Shown: piece after piece, positions 1 through 8,697 of the stretch
Position numbering within the stretch: position 1 is the stretch's first letter
How the letters are laid out: every line of letters begins with the position of its first letter
Assembly: GCF_003254565.1 (NCBI RefSeq)
Contig: NZ_QJRI01000179.1
Coordinates: forward strand, 124,001 to 188,000
From: Flavobacterium nitrogenifigens
Lineage (GTDB): Bacteria > Bacteroidota > Bacteroidia > Flavobacteriales > Flavobacteriaceae
DNA: 64,000 bases
Direction of reading: 5' to 3'
Notes under the pieces: model-generated
What the model was told of the DNA's origin: nothing
What the model saw: the letters and a program-made list of their open reading frames with translations, nothing else
Databases searched by the model: none
Made by a program: the position numbers and the translations under genes

Positions 1-411
1 TTTTGCATCAGTTACACTCCAAGCTTTTCTTCCAAATCCCATTTCTCCACCGTGAAGCGTATTGCCATTATTGTTCCCATCAAGCTGAAATTTTGTGCCA
101 TTAAGACTGAAAGAGGCATTATGAATGCGTCCAGCATAACGTCCAACGGTTGTTCCAAAATAGGGAGCGCTTGGTAAATTATATGATTCTAAATACGATT
201 CTAAATTGTCAAACCCTAATACAACATCTGTTAATTTTCCGTTTACCGGAATTTGGATAGAAGTTACCGTTGCACCATAATTGATGATTTGAACTTTCAT
301 TCCGTTTTTGTTAACTAGATCAAAAGAATAAATTTCTTCCTTATTGGGCATTAAACCAAACAATTTGCAATTGTGAATCTCTTTTAAATGCGATATGTGT
401 TTTATTTCCAT
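1..411 (-). CDS. Aldose 1-epimerase (mutarotase), N-terminal part, cut by window edge
   Basis: The reverse strand opens with ATG at 411 and stays open to base 1 (137 codons), so the C-terminal part lies outside the window. Visible family motifs are the NYGAT segment near residue 48, the YFGTTVGRYAGRI segment around 95 and NTLHGGEMGFG around 120. These are typical of the GalM beta-sandwich that interconverts alpha and beta aldoses. No signal peptide is present, so a cytoplasmic enzyme is expected, unlike the lipoprotein paralogue at 21720. It is divergent from the GntR/LacI-type regulator, which suggests that regulator controls a sugar operon continuing leftward. The substrate (galactose or another aldose) cannot be told from this part. 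Confidence 0.88.
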   Translation of the reverse strand, partial: MEIKHISHLKEIHNCKLFGLMPNKEEIYSFDLVNKNGMKVQIINYGATVTSIQIPVNGKLTDVVLGFDNLESYLESYNLPSAPYFGTTVGRYAGRIHNASFSLNGTKFQLDGNNNGNTLHGGEMGFGRKAWSVTDAK

Positions 412-454
412 ATAATTTTTACCAAAAATGAAATCCAAAAGTAGAAACATTTTC

Positions 455-481
455 TATATTTGCATACCAGTACCTACCAGT
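455..481 (+). promoter_or_regulatory. Promoter -7 element with adjacent ACCAGT direct repeat
   Basis: TATATTTG at 455-462 matches the Bacteroidetes -7 consensus TAnnTTTG. Immediately downstream, ACCAGT occurs at 466-471 and 476-481, ten bases (one helical turn) apart. A site over the expected transcription start fits autoregulation by the GntR/LacI-type protein starting at 513, and perhaps control of the divergent epimerase gene. The operator role is inferred from position only. No convincing TTG -33 element was found at the right spacing. Confidence 0.45.
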
Positions 482-512
482 TTTTAATTATTATAGTCAA
501 AATGACTTTATC

Positions 513-1511
513 ATGAACATCATTTCAATCCAAAATAATATTGGTCTGCCAAAATATAGGCAGATAATTCTTTCAATCGAAAAAGCGATTGAAGAGGGGA
601 ATTTAATTAAGGGAGATAGGCTCCCGTCTGTTAATAAAGTCTGTCTGGCTTTTTCCTTATCGCGAGATACGGTTTTACTAGCATATGACGAATTGAAGAA
701 AAGAGGAATTATTTACGCCATTCCTGGCAAGGGCTATTATGTTAAAAGCGTTGAAATCACTATAACTCAGAAGATTTTTCTGCTTTTTGATGAATTGAAT
801 ATTTTTAAAGAAGATATTTATAATTCGTTTTTAAAAAACATCGGGAAAAATGTTCAGGTTGATATTTTCTTTCATCATTTTAATGTTCAAGTTTTCAAAA
901 AACTGATAAATGACAGCAACGGAAATTATACAAGGTATATTATTATGCCAACGAACTTAAGCGACATTACAGACTCGATAAAAACCCTACCAGTAAACGA
1001 TGTGATTATATTGGATCAGACCAATCCTGAGCTAAAAATGTTTCCAGCGATTTACCAAAACCATCAAAAAGATATTTACGAAGGTTTAATGAAAGGCAAA
1101 TCTCGATTGTCAAAATACAAAAAACTGATTTTAATTTTCCCTGGTTTTAGAGAGCCGGCCGGAATGAAATTAGGGTTCGAATCGTTTTGTCAGGCTTATA
1201 GTTTTGATTATGAAATTATTTCAGATTTCAGCAATCAATCTATTGCTCTAGGAGATTTATACATTATTCCTCACGATCGTGATTTGCTTTTGGTGATAGA
1301 AAACGCAATGAGCAGAAATTTAAGATTAGGAGAGGATTTTGGCATTATATCTTATAATGAGACTCCATTGAAGAAAATTGCCGCAAACGGAATTACGACG
1401 ATTTCAACCAATTTTGAATTAATGGGAAAAATTCTAGCCGATATGGTCCTGCAGGGAATAAAAGAGCAGATCGAAAACAAATCTGCTCTTATAGTAAGGA
1501 ATTCTTTATAA
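513..1511 (+). CDS. GntR-type DNA-binding / LacI-type sensor transcriptional regulator
   Basis: This 332-residue protein has an N-terminal GntR winged helix (residues about 10-75, with GDRLPSVNKVC and LSRDTVLLAYDELKKRGI). It is followed by a periplasmic-binding-protein-like sensor domain (about 85-325) with the GIISYNETPLKKIAANGITTISTNF segment typical of LacI C-terminal domains. This is the architecture of Bacillus AraR, although in Bacteroidetes the arabinose role belongs to a Nudix-type protein, which is encoded next door. It is divergent from an aldose epimerase, so its target is probably a sugar operon left of the window. The effector is unknown. The start is supported by the upstream -7 element. 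Confidence 0.85.
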   Translation: MNIISIQNNIGLPKYRQIILSIEKAIEEGNLIKGDRLPSVNKVCLAFSLSRDTVLLAYDELKKRGIIYAIPGKGYYVKSVEITITQKIFLLFDELNIFKEDIYNSFLKNIGKNVQVDIFFHHFNVQVFKKLINDSNGNYTRYIIMPTNLSDITDSIKTLPVNDVIILDQTNPELKMFPAIYQNHQKDIYEGLMKGKSRLSKYKKLILIFPGFREPAGMKLGFESFCQAYSFDYEIISDFSNQSIALGDLYIIPHDRDLLLVIENAMSRNLRLGEDFGIISYNETPLKKIAANGITTISTNFELMGKILADMVLQGIKEQIENKSALIVRNSL

Positions 1512-1594
1512 ATTTCTCCCGCAGATTTAGCAGATTTTTTTTTTGATAATTGATCAGCCAAATCTCTTAAATCTGCGAGAGAATAAATATATTC

Positions 1595-2284
1595 TTAAAG
1601 ATTGAGCACAAAATTATTTAGTAGCTTTTCTTCATATTTCTCTTTATTAAAGGTGTATAAATAAGAACCTTTTCTAGAAGACTGCATGTCTTTTTCGTCT
1701 AATTTATTTAAAATTTCAAGCGAATTAATTTTACTGATGAAATTTCGTTTGTCGAGTTCTTTGCTCAAAATAGCTTCGTACAATTCTAAAAGCTGACGCA
1801 TGGTGAATTTCTCAGGAAGCAATTCGAAACCAATTGGTTTGATCGAAGTTTTGTAGCGAAGTCTTTTAATAGCATTTTCAACCATTTCGTTGTGGTCAAA
1901 AATTAAATTTGGCGCGTCATTAATAGGAAACCATTCTGCGTGATAATTTTTAATTAGTTCTGCATTGTGGTTTTCAATATTAATTAAAGCAAAATAAGAA
2001 ACCGAAATGGTTCTTTCTACCGGGTCACGATCAATTTCGCTGTAAGCATGTAACTGCTCCATATAAATATCGTTCAGACCTGTATATGTATTTAATATTC
2101 TGGTTGCGGCAGCGTCTAAAACTTCATCACGTTTTAGAAATCCTCCGATCAAGGACCATTTTCCTTTTTCTGGTTCAAAATCTCTTTGAATCAAAAGAAT
2201 CTTCAGACCATCATTGTCAAATCCGAAAATGATGCAGTCCACTGCTAGTAAAACTTTATCAGCAGAGCTATAACTGTTTAGCAT
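1595..2284 (-). CDS. araR: Nudix-type L-arabinose-responsive repressor AraR
   Basis: The 229 residues comprise an N-terminal Nudix-like domain (about 1-145) and a C-terminal winged helix (about 150-225, with FTMRQLLELYEAIL and RNFISKI). This is the NrtR-like architecture of Bacteroides thetaiotaomicron AraR, which releases DNA when it binds L-arabinose. The Nudix box starts at Gly48 and keeps Glu54, Arg62 and Gly69, but the metal-binding REUXEE core has Ile63, Thr66 and Tyr67 instead of Glu. Hydrolysis is therefore unlikely and a sensor role likely. The gene is divergent from susC across a 575-bp leader that holds four candidate operators. A catalytic Nudix hydrolase is the weaker alternative. 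Confidence 0.85.
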   Translation of the reverse strand: MLNSYSSADKVLLAVDCIIFGFDNDGLKILLIQRDFEPEKGKWSLIGGFLKRDEVLDAAATRILNTYTGLNDIYMEQLHAYSEIDRDPVERTISVSYFALINIENHNAELIKNYHAEWFPINDAPNLIFDHNEMVENAIKRLRYKTSIKPIGFELLPEKFTMRQLLELYEAILSKELDKRNFISKINSLEILNKLDEKDMQSSRKGSYLYTFNKEKYEEKLLNNFVLNL

Positions 2285-2343
2285 ATATAATTAATTTGGA
2301 TGGGTAAATATATAAACTTCTTAAATCGTATCATAATTTATTA

Positions 2344-2358
2344 ATGTAGATTTTACAC
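2344..2358. promoter_or_regulatory. Candidate AraR box A
   Basis: ATGTA-GATTT-TACAC is an interrupted palindrome with TGTA and TACA half-sites five bases apart. It lies about 60 bp upstream of the araR start, so it could serve autoregulation. It belongs to a set of six similar elements in the two long leaders of this locus. The assignment to AraR is an inference from recurrence and context. Confidence 0.5.
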
Positions 2359-2638
2359 TTACATAATTAACTACTCAAAAGTAGCCTTAAAAAAGTTGAT
2401 TTTTGCATAAAAATAACATACAAATTTCTTTTTTAAGATTTTTTTAAGAAAAAAACAGGACAGTCAAGGATAGTTTTTCACAAAAATATGTTCTGTTTAA
2501 TCAGAAAAGGCTATAAATAAACAATCTTTTACCTACAAATTAATCTTTTTTTTCAATTCAAAACACTAAAAAACAGTTTATTTCTACCTTTTTTTATTCA
2601 AGCCTTTTTTTGATTAAAAAACGACTTTTTGATTAAAA

Positions 2639-2653
2639 GTGTATTTTTTACAC
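2639..2653. promoter_or_regulatory. Candidate AraR box B (perfect palindrome)
   Basis: GTGTA-TTTTT-TACAC is a perfect 5+5 inverted repeat with a five-base spacer. It is the best-formed member of the candidate AraR operator set and lies in the middle of the araR-susC leader. Confidence 0.55.
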
Positions 2654-2704
2654 AACTAAAATTAAAAAAACACCTCTTTTTTTGAAAAAACTTTGAATTT
2701 TTAA

Positions 2705-2719
2705 ATGTCAATTGAACAC
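2705..2719. promoter_or_regulatory. Candidate AraR box C
   Basis: ATGTC-AATTG-AACAC is a weaker match to the same dyad, with TGT and ACA half-sites at the same spacing. It shares the downstream extension CACTTA with boxes A and D, which suggests common ancestry or recognition. Confidence 0.4.
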
Positions 2720-2767
2720 TTAATTTGCGATATGTGTTTTTTTTGAGCTTTTTTTTTGTGATATTAA

Positions 2768-2800
2768 TTTGTTTACGTGGTTTTTTTTTAGTTAAATTTA
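2768..2800 (+). promoter_or_regulatory. Probable susC operon promoter
   Basis: TTTG at 2768-2771 and TAAATTTA at 2793-2800 are separated by 21 bp, which fits Bacteroidetes -33/-7 architecture with one mismatch in the last base of the -7 box. Transcription would start near 2806, inside candidate AraR box D. That geometry fits repression. Confidence 0.45.
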
Positions 2801-2803
2801 CAA

Positions 2804-2818
2804 ATGTAAGATTAACAC
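2804..2818. promoter_or_regulatory. Candidate AraR box D, over the susC transcription start
   Basis: ATGTA-AGATT-AACAC shares spacing and flanks (CACTTA) with box A. It overlaps the predicted start point of the susC promoter, where a bound repressor would block initiation. The susC ATG follows about 40 bp later. Confidence 0.5.
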
Positions 2819-2859
2819 TTATTAACTAAAAACGACTAACCAATCTTAACTAAACCATT

Positions 2860-5800
2860 ATGATTACAAAACAAAAATTACTTTTGTATTGCAATTTTCT
2901 ATTGCCTAAAACAAATTGGATTTTAGCAGTATTGATGCTATTATTGTCTGTAAATCAAATGTCTGCTCAAGGCAAAACGATAACAGGAGTTGTTACATCG
3001 ACGCAGGATAACCTGCCTCTTCCAGGTGTAAACATCGTAATAAAAGGAACCAAAACAGTTGCTACGACTGGATTTGACGGAGAGTACTCAATTAAGGCAT
3101 CGCCAAACGATGTATTAGTTTTTTCATTTATAGGATTTCAGAATAAAGAGATAGCTGTAGGAAGCCAGTCTAAAATAGATGTGGCTCTGGGCGAAGACAC
3201 CAATAAACTTAATGAGGTAGTTGTTATTGGTTACGGAACTCAAAAGAAATCGGATTTAACGGGTTCTGTAAGTGTCGTTAACTTAGAATCTGCTAAAAAA
3301 GTAGTGACTTACGATGCCGCTAAAATGCTTCAAGGGCAGGTGCCAGGTGTTACGGTACAATCTTCAGGAGAACCAGGAGGTTTTGTAAATGTGAAGATTA
3401 GAGGTATAACTTCATTTAGCAATAACAATCCGCTTTTTGTAATCGACGGAATTATGGTCGATTCACCTTATGATTTTGCCCCAGGAGAAATAGAATCAAT
3501 GCAGGTTTTAAAAGATGCGTCATCGGCTGCCATTTATGGTGTGCGTGGAGCAAATGGTGTTGTAATTATTACAACCAAAAAAGGAAGGCAAGGTAAAATG
3601 GATATTAAATTTAAATCTATTGTAGGTCTTCAAAATGTTGCTAAAAAATGGGATGTTACAGATCGCCTTGGCTATCAGAAAATTACTAGTGAAGCCGAAA
3701 GAAACAGAGATTTAAGAGCTGGTGTTCCTGTAAGCATTGCTCCTGGAAATGACCCAAATAGTTCCTCCTATATTTCAAATGTAAATACAGATTGGCAAAA
3801 AGAATCTTTTCAGACAGGTGTGGTGCAAAATCAAGCGCTTACGTTTACTGGAGGTGCAGAAAGTATAGCTTATAGTTTTAATGTTGATTATTTTAAAAAT
3901 ACAAGTTACATCAAGACACCTCAAGATTATGAGAGATTATCTACCAACTTAAATTTAAATGGTAAAAAAGGAAAATTTAAATACGGCGCAAAAATTGCCT
4001 ATACACAATCTGATAAAGAAATTTTTAATGAATATAATGCAGGTCAGACTATTGTAAGTGATATTTTAGGGGCTATCCCAACTATGCCAGTTTATGACTC
4101 AAATAGACTTGGAGGTTATGGAGGTACAGATAATTTGACTCAAAGAGCGATTTCAATGAATCCAATTGGTTATAATAATCTGATTGATAATAACGGAAAA
4201 AGACATCGTTTCATTGGAGATGTTTGGGGAGAAGTTGAAATTGTAAAAGGTCTTAAATATAAATTGGATGTAAGTTACGATAGAACAGATTGGGAAAACA
4301 GAAAGTTTATTCCGCCAAGTGATTTAGGTTGGTATTATGTTACAACAAATGACGAAGCATCGCTGGATGTTGAAACAGGAAATGAGCTAAGAACGTTTTT
4401 GAACAATTTGCTAACTTATGAAGTGACTCTTGGCAAGCATAAAATTGACGCTCTTGCAGGTTGGATTCAGGAAAAAAGAGACTATCATAGATATAATATG
4501 AGAGGTGTAGGTTTTACTCCAAACGATATTCCGATGCTGCAATATGCTGATGCCAGAAATGCCAGCGAATATAAATTTACAATTACAGGAATATCCTATA
4601 TCAGCAGATTAAACTATTCTTATGATGACAGATATTTATTGCAGGCTAATTTTAGACAAGATAAAACCTCTCTTTTCAGCGAAAAAAATAATTCGGCAAA
4701 CTTTTACTCTTTTTCAGGAGGATGGAAAATCAGTAACGAGAAATTTTGGACATTACCAGAATGGATAAGTAATATTAAACTTAGAGGAGGTTACGGTACA
4801 TTGGGTAACAATACCATTTCGCAATATTTCTTTGCGTCAACAGTAAACAGTTTTGCTGGGTATGATTTTAATAATGAGCTTGCTCCTGGAACAACAGTGG
4901 TTGCAGCATTAGATCCTAATGTAAAATGGGAGAAATCGACAAACTCAAATGTGGGTATCGAATTAGGTTTCTTAAACAATGATTTACAGTTTACAGCAGA
5001 ATATTTCATTAAAAAATCGAATGATTTATTGTTAGGAGTTCCGCTTCCATACTCTACAGGAGCTTTTCCTGCAAGTGTGACTACAAATGCAGGATCTATG
5101 AAAAACTCAGGGGTTGAATTTACAGCATCTTACAGCAATCATCATCATAAATTTAAATATGATATTTCTGGAAATTTCGGAACACTTAAAAATGAGGTTA
5201 CTAAAATGGGTGTAAATGGAAATCCTATTTATGGAGCAGTTTCTAAAACAGAAGTAGGAAGATCTGTTGGCGAAATGTTTGCTTGGGAAGCAATTGGAAT
5301 TTTCCAGAATGCGGCAGAAGTTGCGGCTTCTCCTACACAAACAGGTGCAGCTCCTGGAGACGTGAAATTTAGAGATGTAAACGGAGACGGAGCTATAACA
5401 GACGCTGATAGAACTTTCCAAGGTGTAACAATCCCTAAATATGGTTTCGGATTAAATTTCAGTGCGTCTTATTCAAACTTTGATTTCTCAATGTTTTGGC
5501 AGGGAGCAGGTGGTAACAAAGTATTTAATGCGATGTATCGTAATTTAATGATCGGACAATACACAAATCATCATACAGACGAATTAAATTATTGGACGCC
5601 AACTAATACCAATACCAATATTCCAGCTCCAGTTATTGGAGATCCAAACGGAAATAGCAGAGATTCAAACAGATTTATTGAAAGCGGTGACTATGTGAAA
5701 CTGCAAACAATGGAAATCGGTTACAACATTCCGATTAAAGATAAATTTATTGAAAAAGCTAAGGTTTACCTAAATGGTCAAAACCTGTTGATTATCTCTA

Positions 5801-5916
5801 AATATAAAGGTTATGATCCTGACTTCAATAGTGACGGACTACTTTCAAGAGGCTATGACGCAGGATCTTTTCCAAATCCAAGAACAATTTCTTTAGGAGT
5901 AGAAGTGAGCTTCTAA
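2860..5916 (+). CDS. susC: SusC/RagA-family TonB-dependent outer-membrane transporter (arabinan PUL)
   Basis: This 1018-residue protein has a signal peptide ending near SAQG (about residue 38). A carboxypeptidase-regulatory-like beta-sandwich follows (about 40-115, with GVVTSTQDNLPLPGVNIVIKG). Next come the SusC-type EVVVIGYGTQKKSDLTGSV stretch, a plug domain with the FVIDGIMVD and VLKDASSAAIYGVRGANGVVIITTKKG motifs, and a long C-terminal barrel ending in NPRTISLGVEVSF. It should import arabino-oligosaccharides using TonB energy and form a lidded complex with the SusD partner 30 bp downstream. Substrate is inferred from the neighbouring GH43, GH51 and GH127 genes and araBDA. Candidate AraR boxes precede it. 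Confidence 0.95.
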   Translation: MITKQKLLLYCNFLLPKTNWILAVLMLLLSVNQMSAQGKTITGVVTSTQDNLPLPGVNIVIKGTKTVATTGFDGEYSIKASPNDVLVFSFIGFQNKEIAVGSQSKIDVALGEDTNKLNEVVVIGYGTQKKSDLTGSVSVVNLESAKKVVTYDAAKMLQGQVPGVTVQSSGEPGGFVNVKIRGITSFSNNNPLFVIDGIMVDSPYDFAPGEIESMQVLKDASSAAIYGVRGANGVVIITTKKGRQGKMDIKFKSIVGLQNVAKKWDVTDRLGYQKITSEAERNRDLRAGVPVSIAPGNDPNSSSYISNVNTDWQKESFQTGVVQNQALTFTGGAESIAYSFNVDYFKNTSYIKTPQDYERLSTNLNLNGKKGKFKYGAKIAYTQSDKEIFNEYNAGQTIVSDILGAIPTMPVYDSNRLGGYGGTDNLTQRAISMNPIGYNNLIDNNGKRHRFIGDVWGEVEIVKGLKYKLDVSYDRTDWENRKFIPPSDLGWYYVTTNDEASLDVETGNELRTFLNNLLTYEVTLGKHKIDALAGWIQEKRDYHRYNMRGVGFTPNDIPMLQYADARNASEYKFTITGISYISRLNYSYDDRYLLQANFRQDKTSLFSEKNNSANFYSFSGGWKISNEKFWTLPEWISNIKLRGGYGTLGNNTISQYFFASTVNSFAGYDFNNELAPGTTVVAALDPNVKWEKSTNSNVGIELGFLNNDLQFTAEYFIKKSNDLLLGVPLPYSTGAFPASVTTNAGSMKNSGVEFTASYSNHHHKFKYDISGNFGTLKNEVTKMGVNGNPIYGAVSKTEVGRSVGEMFAWEAIGIFQNAAEVAASPTQTGAAPGDVKFRDVNGDGAITDADRTFQGVTIPKYGFGLNFSASYSNFDFSMFWQGAGGNKVFNAMYRNLMIGQYTNHHTDELNYWTPTNTNTNIPAPVIGDPNGNSRDSNRFIESGDYVKLQTMEIGYNIPIKDKFIEKAKVYLNGQNLLIISKYKGYDPDFNSDGLLSRGYDAGSFPNPRTISLGVEVSF

Positions 5917-5946
5917 AAACAGGTTTAACCATTAAAACGTATTAAA

Positions 5947-7509
5947 ATGAAATCTAAAATATTTAGCTATATAACCGTTTTTCTTTCACTAGCCTTGGTA
6001 ACAACAAGCTGTGTAGATAACGAAGATCTGACCCAATTGGATCCAAATAATGATTCGGTCGATAATTTTTGGAAAACAGATGAAGATGCACTGCAAGGCG
6101 TAAATGCCGCTTACGGAAGTTTACTGACAGATGGAACGTACATGAGAAGCACGCCATTATTGCTCGACGTAAAAGCAGATGATTCTAGAACAAACAGCCC
6201 TTGGGGTTCAATGTATAATGTGGGGCACTTCAATTCGAATGTGGCAGATCCTGCAATTTACGGGTGGGCTTACGAAACGTATTATCAAGGTATTTACCGT
6301 GCCAATCAAGTATTGACCAATGTGCCGGGAATTGAATTTGAAGACAAAGCGTTAAAAAACAGAATTATAGGACAAGCCTATTTCTTAAGAGGACTGTTTT
6401 TTTTCCATGCAGTAAACATGTTTAAGAATGTGCCTCTTCCAACAGAATTAGCGGTTTATTATCCTCAAAAAACGCAAGATGAAGGCTGGGCGCAAGTTAT
6501 TGCAGATTTTAAAGCGGCAGCAGAATTACTTCCAAATTCTTATGTTGGCATTTCAGGATTAGATGCTGGACAAAAAGGACGCGCAACTAAAGGTGCAGCG
6601 TTAGGATATTTAGGAAAAGCCTATTTGTTTACGAAAGATTTCACAAATGCTAAAACAACTTTTAAGCAAGTAATAGATTTAGGGGTTTATTCTCTAGTAA
6701 CGAATTACAGAGACAACTTTACAACTGCAAATGAAAACAATTCAGAATCTCTTTTTGAAGTTCAATTTAGCAGAGATGCTGGAGGAGTTGATTTAGGTTG
6801 GGGAGGCGCGCCTGCTTCTGGCTGGGGGAAAACATCGGCAAGAGCGATTACCTATGCGCCACGTGCTTTTGGATGGACAGATGTACAGCCATCATGGGCA
6901 TTGTTTAATGAATTTCATGATGAAAAAACAAAAACAGGAGAGCTTGATCCTCGTTTAGACGCTACTATTTTCTATAATAAACCAGGCGGAATGCAATTGT
7001 ATGGAAAAGATTTTGCAACATTCTACGCTTCAAGTCCAGCCGATTTAAATGATATATTCTGTAGAAAATACCAAAACTCTGACGGACAATTTGCTGACGA
7101 ATACGATTGGCGTTCAGGAATCAATGAGCGTTTATTAAGATATGCTGATATTCTTTTGATGTATGCAGAATGTTTAAACGAAACAGGAGATACTCAAGGG
7201 GCTTACACTTACATTCAGATGGTAAGAAACAGGGTAAATCTTCCAGATTTGGCAACTGCAAAACCAGGATTGTCTCAAACACAAATGAGAGAACAAATTG
7301 GACATGAAAGATTTTTAGAATTCCCGCTAGAAGGACACCGTTTTGATGATATTCGTCGTTGGGGATGGCTTCAAGATCCAGCAAAATTGGCTTGGTTAAA
7401 AGCAAGAGATGCTGAGTTTAATACTTATACAGCAGGAAGAGAATATTTCCCAATTCCGCAATTAGAAATGGATAACAATCCAGGAACTATTCAAAACGAG
7501 AGTTATTAA
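5947..7509 (+). CDS. susD: SusD/RagB-family outer-membrane glycan-binding lipoprotein
   Basis: The 520-residue protein has a lipobox (LVTTSC, Cys about residue 22), an N-terminal SusD-like region with DNFWKTDEDALQGVNAAYGSL and a TPR-like helical body. The C-terminal RagB/SusD signature runs from INERLLRYADILLMYAECL to HERFLEFPLEGHRFDDIRRWGW. It is expected on the cell surface as the lid and binding partner of the SusC transporter encoded just upstream. Length and domain order are normal for the family. Sugar specificity cannot be read from sequence. Arabinan or arabino-oligosaccharide binding follows from the operon. Confidence 0.95.
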   Translation: MKSKIFSYITVFLSLALVTTSCVDNEDLTQLDPNNDSVDNFWKTDEDALQGVNAAYGSLLTDGTYMRSTPLLLDVKADDSRTNSPWGSMYNVGHFNSNVADPAIYGWAYETYYQGIYRANQVLTNVPGIEFEDKALKNRIIGQAYFLRGLFFFHAVNMFKNVPLPTELAVYYPQKTQDEGWAQVIADFKAAAELLPNSYVGISGLDAGQKGRATKGAALGYLGKAYLFTKDFTNAKTTFKQVIDLGVYSLVTNYRDNFTTANENNSESLFEVQFSRDAGGVDLGWGGAPASGWGKTSARAITYAPRAFGWTDVQPSWALFNEFHDEKTKTGELDPRLDATIFYNKPGGMQLYGKDFATFYASSPADLNDIFCRKYQNSDGQFADEYDWRSGINERLLRYADILLMYAECLNETGDTQGAYTYIQMVRNRVNLPDLATAKPGLSQTQMREQIGHERFLEFPLEGHRFDDIRRWGWLQDPAKLAWLKARDAEFNTYTAGREYFPIPQLEMDNNPGTIQNESY

Positions 7510-7514
7510 AGTTT

Positions 7515-7575
7515 TTCAGTCTCAGTTTTCGGTCTCAGTCTCACTGTATACTGTGACTGAAAACTGCGACTATGA
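7515..7575. repeat. Intergenic word-type hairpin (CAGTCTCAGTTTTC family)
   Basis: The words CAGTCTCAGTTTTC and GTCTCAGTCTCAC are followed by GTGACTGAAAACTGCGACT, giving a long imperfect stem between susD and the first GH43 gene. A relative without a clear opposite arm occurs at 13019-13041. It may soften the expression drop after susCD or be a neutral repeat. No T-run follows. Confidence 0.5.
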
Positions 7576-7636
7576 TTATCCCTTAGAATTTGGAATACAA
7601 GAGAAGTAATTTTTAACAGTAACTAAAATTAGAACA

Positions 7637-8644
7637 ATGAAAACAATTACAAGTTTGGTTTTATTAGCGATATTATTTGGGAGTTGTCAAAATGAAGAGA
7701 TTGTCCCAACACAAGAAGGAACAACAGCAGTTGTAAATGCAAAGGATTCAGAGGTTACCAATTCAACAGCTAAAACAGTCAGTGGAAATGTGCCATCGCA
7801 CGATCCGAGTACAATTGTAAAAAGCGGAGTTAATTATTATGTTTTTACGACAGGAGATAATATTCCAATGACGTATTCAAGAGATTTGGCTAACTGGACA
7901 TGGGGAACATCCGTATTCTCATCAACGCCAAGCTGGATTACAGGATATGTTCCAGGATTTGTTAAAACGTTCTGGGCGCCAGATGTTGCTTGGTTTAATA
8001 ACAGATGGAATATGTATTATTCTTGCTCCACATTTGGTTCTGCCACATCAGCAATCGGATTGGTAACAACTTCAGCCATTTCGCAAAGCGCAGGAACAAC
8101 ATGGACAGACAGAGGAGTTGTTGTTTCTTCTTCATCAGCATCAGATGTTAATGCAATCGATCCGTCAATTTTAGTAGACGGAAGCAATGTCTATATGGCT
8201 TATGGTTCATGGCATGCAGGCATTGGAGTTATCCAAATTAATCCTTCAACAGGGAAAACAACGGGAAGCAGAACGATTGTTGCTGGAGGAAACAGCGCAT
8301 CTTGGGAAGCTCCTTGTTTAATTAAAGAAGGAAGCTATTATTATATGTTTGTAAACCGAGGCACTTGCTGCAATGGCGTAAACAGTACCTATTATATTGT
8401 AGTTGGACGTTCTACAAGTCCGTTTGGACCTTTCGTTGATAAAAACGGAGTGGCATTAACCAATGGTGGCGGAACAACAGTTTTAGCTACACAAGGAAAT
8501 TATATTGGTCCAGGACATTTATCTAGAATTACAGGAACTCAAAAGGGAGCTGTTCATTATTATGACGGAGCCGACAGCGGAAATCCAAAACTTGAAATTG
8601 TATACTTTACTTGGTCATCAGGATGGCCGACACTTTCTTATTAA
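7637..8644 (+). CDS. GH43 endo-1,5-alpha-L-arabinanase, lipoprotein
   Basis: The 335-residue protein has a lipobox (LFGSC, Cys17), so it is a membrane-anchored, probably outer-membrane enzyme. The five-bladed GH43 propeller carries the expected triad: Asp56 in HDPST (base), Asp175 in AIDPS (pKa modulator) and Glu224 in SWEAP (acid). The FVNRGTCCNGVNSTYYIVVGRS and YIGPGH segments are typical of arabinanases of the Arb43A/AbnA group. It should cut alpha-1,5-arabinan internally. It is the third gene of the SusCD operon. An exo mode cannot be excluded from sequence. Confidence 0.87.
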   Translation: MKTITSLVLLAILFGSCQNEEIVPTQEGTTAVVNAKDSEVTNSTAKTVSGNVPSHDPSTIVKSGVNYYVFTTGDNIPMTYSRDLANWTWGTSVFSSTPSWITGYVPGFVKTFWAPDVAWFNNRWNMYYSCSTFGSATSAIGLVTTSAISQSAGTTWTDRGVVVSSSSASDVNAIDPSILVDGSNVYMAYGSWHAGIGVIQINPSTGKTTGSRTIVAGGNSASWEAPCLIKEGSYYYMFVNRGTCCNGVNSTYYIVVGRSTSPFGPFVDKNGVALTNGGGTTVLATQGNYIGPGHLSRITGTQKGAVHYYDGADSGNPKLEIVYFTWSSGWPTLSY

Positions 8645-8657
8645 AAATTAAAATTAA

Positions 8658-8681
8658 GAGGAAAGTTTTCGGACTTTCCTC
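8658..8681. other. Short stem-loop between GH43 and GH51 genes
   Basis: GAGGAAAGT at 8658-8666 pairs with ACTTTCCTC at 8673-8681 around a six-base loop, 14 bp after the GH43 stop. No T-run follows, so mRNA processing or stability is more likely than termination. It argues against a GH51 start upstream of 8698. Confidence 0.5.
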
Positions 8682-8697
8682 TACAATAAAAACCATT

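Noticed and set aside
8611..8697. Longer GH51 frame starting inside the preceding GH43 gene
   Set aside because: The ATG at 8698 opens directly into a clean signal peptide. The extension would destroy it and overlap the GH43 gene by 34 bp.
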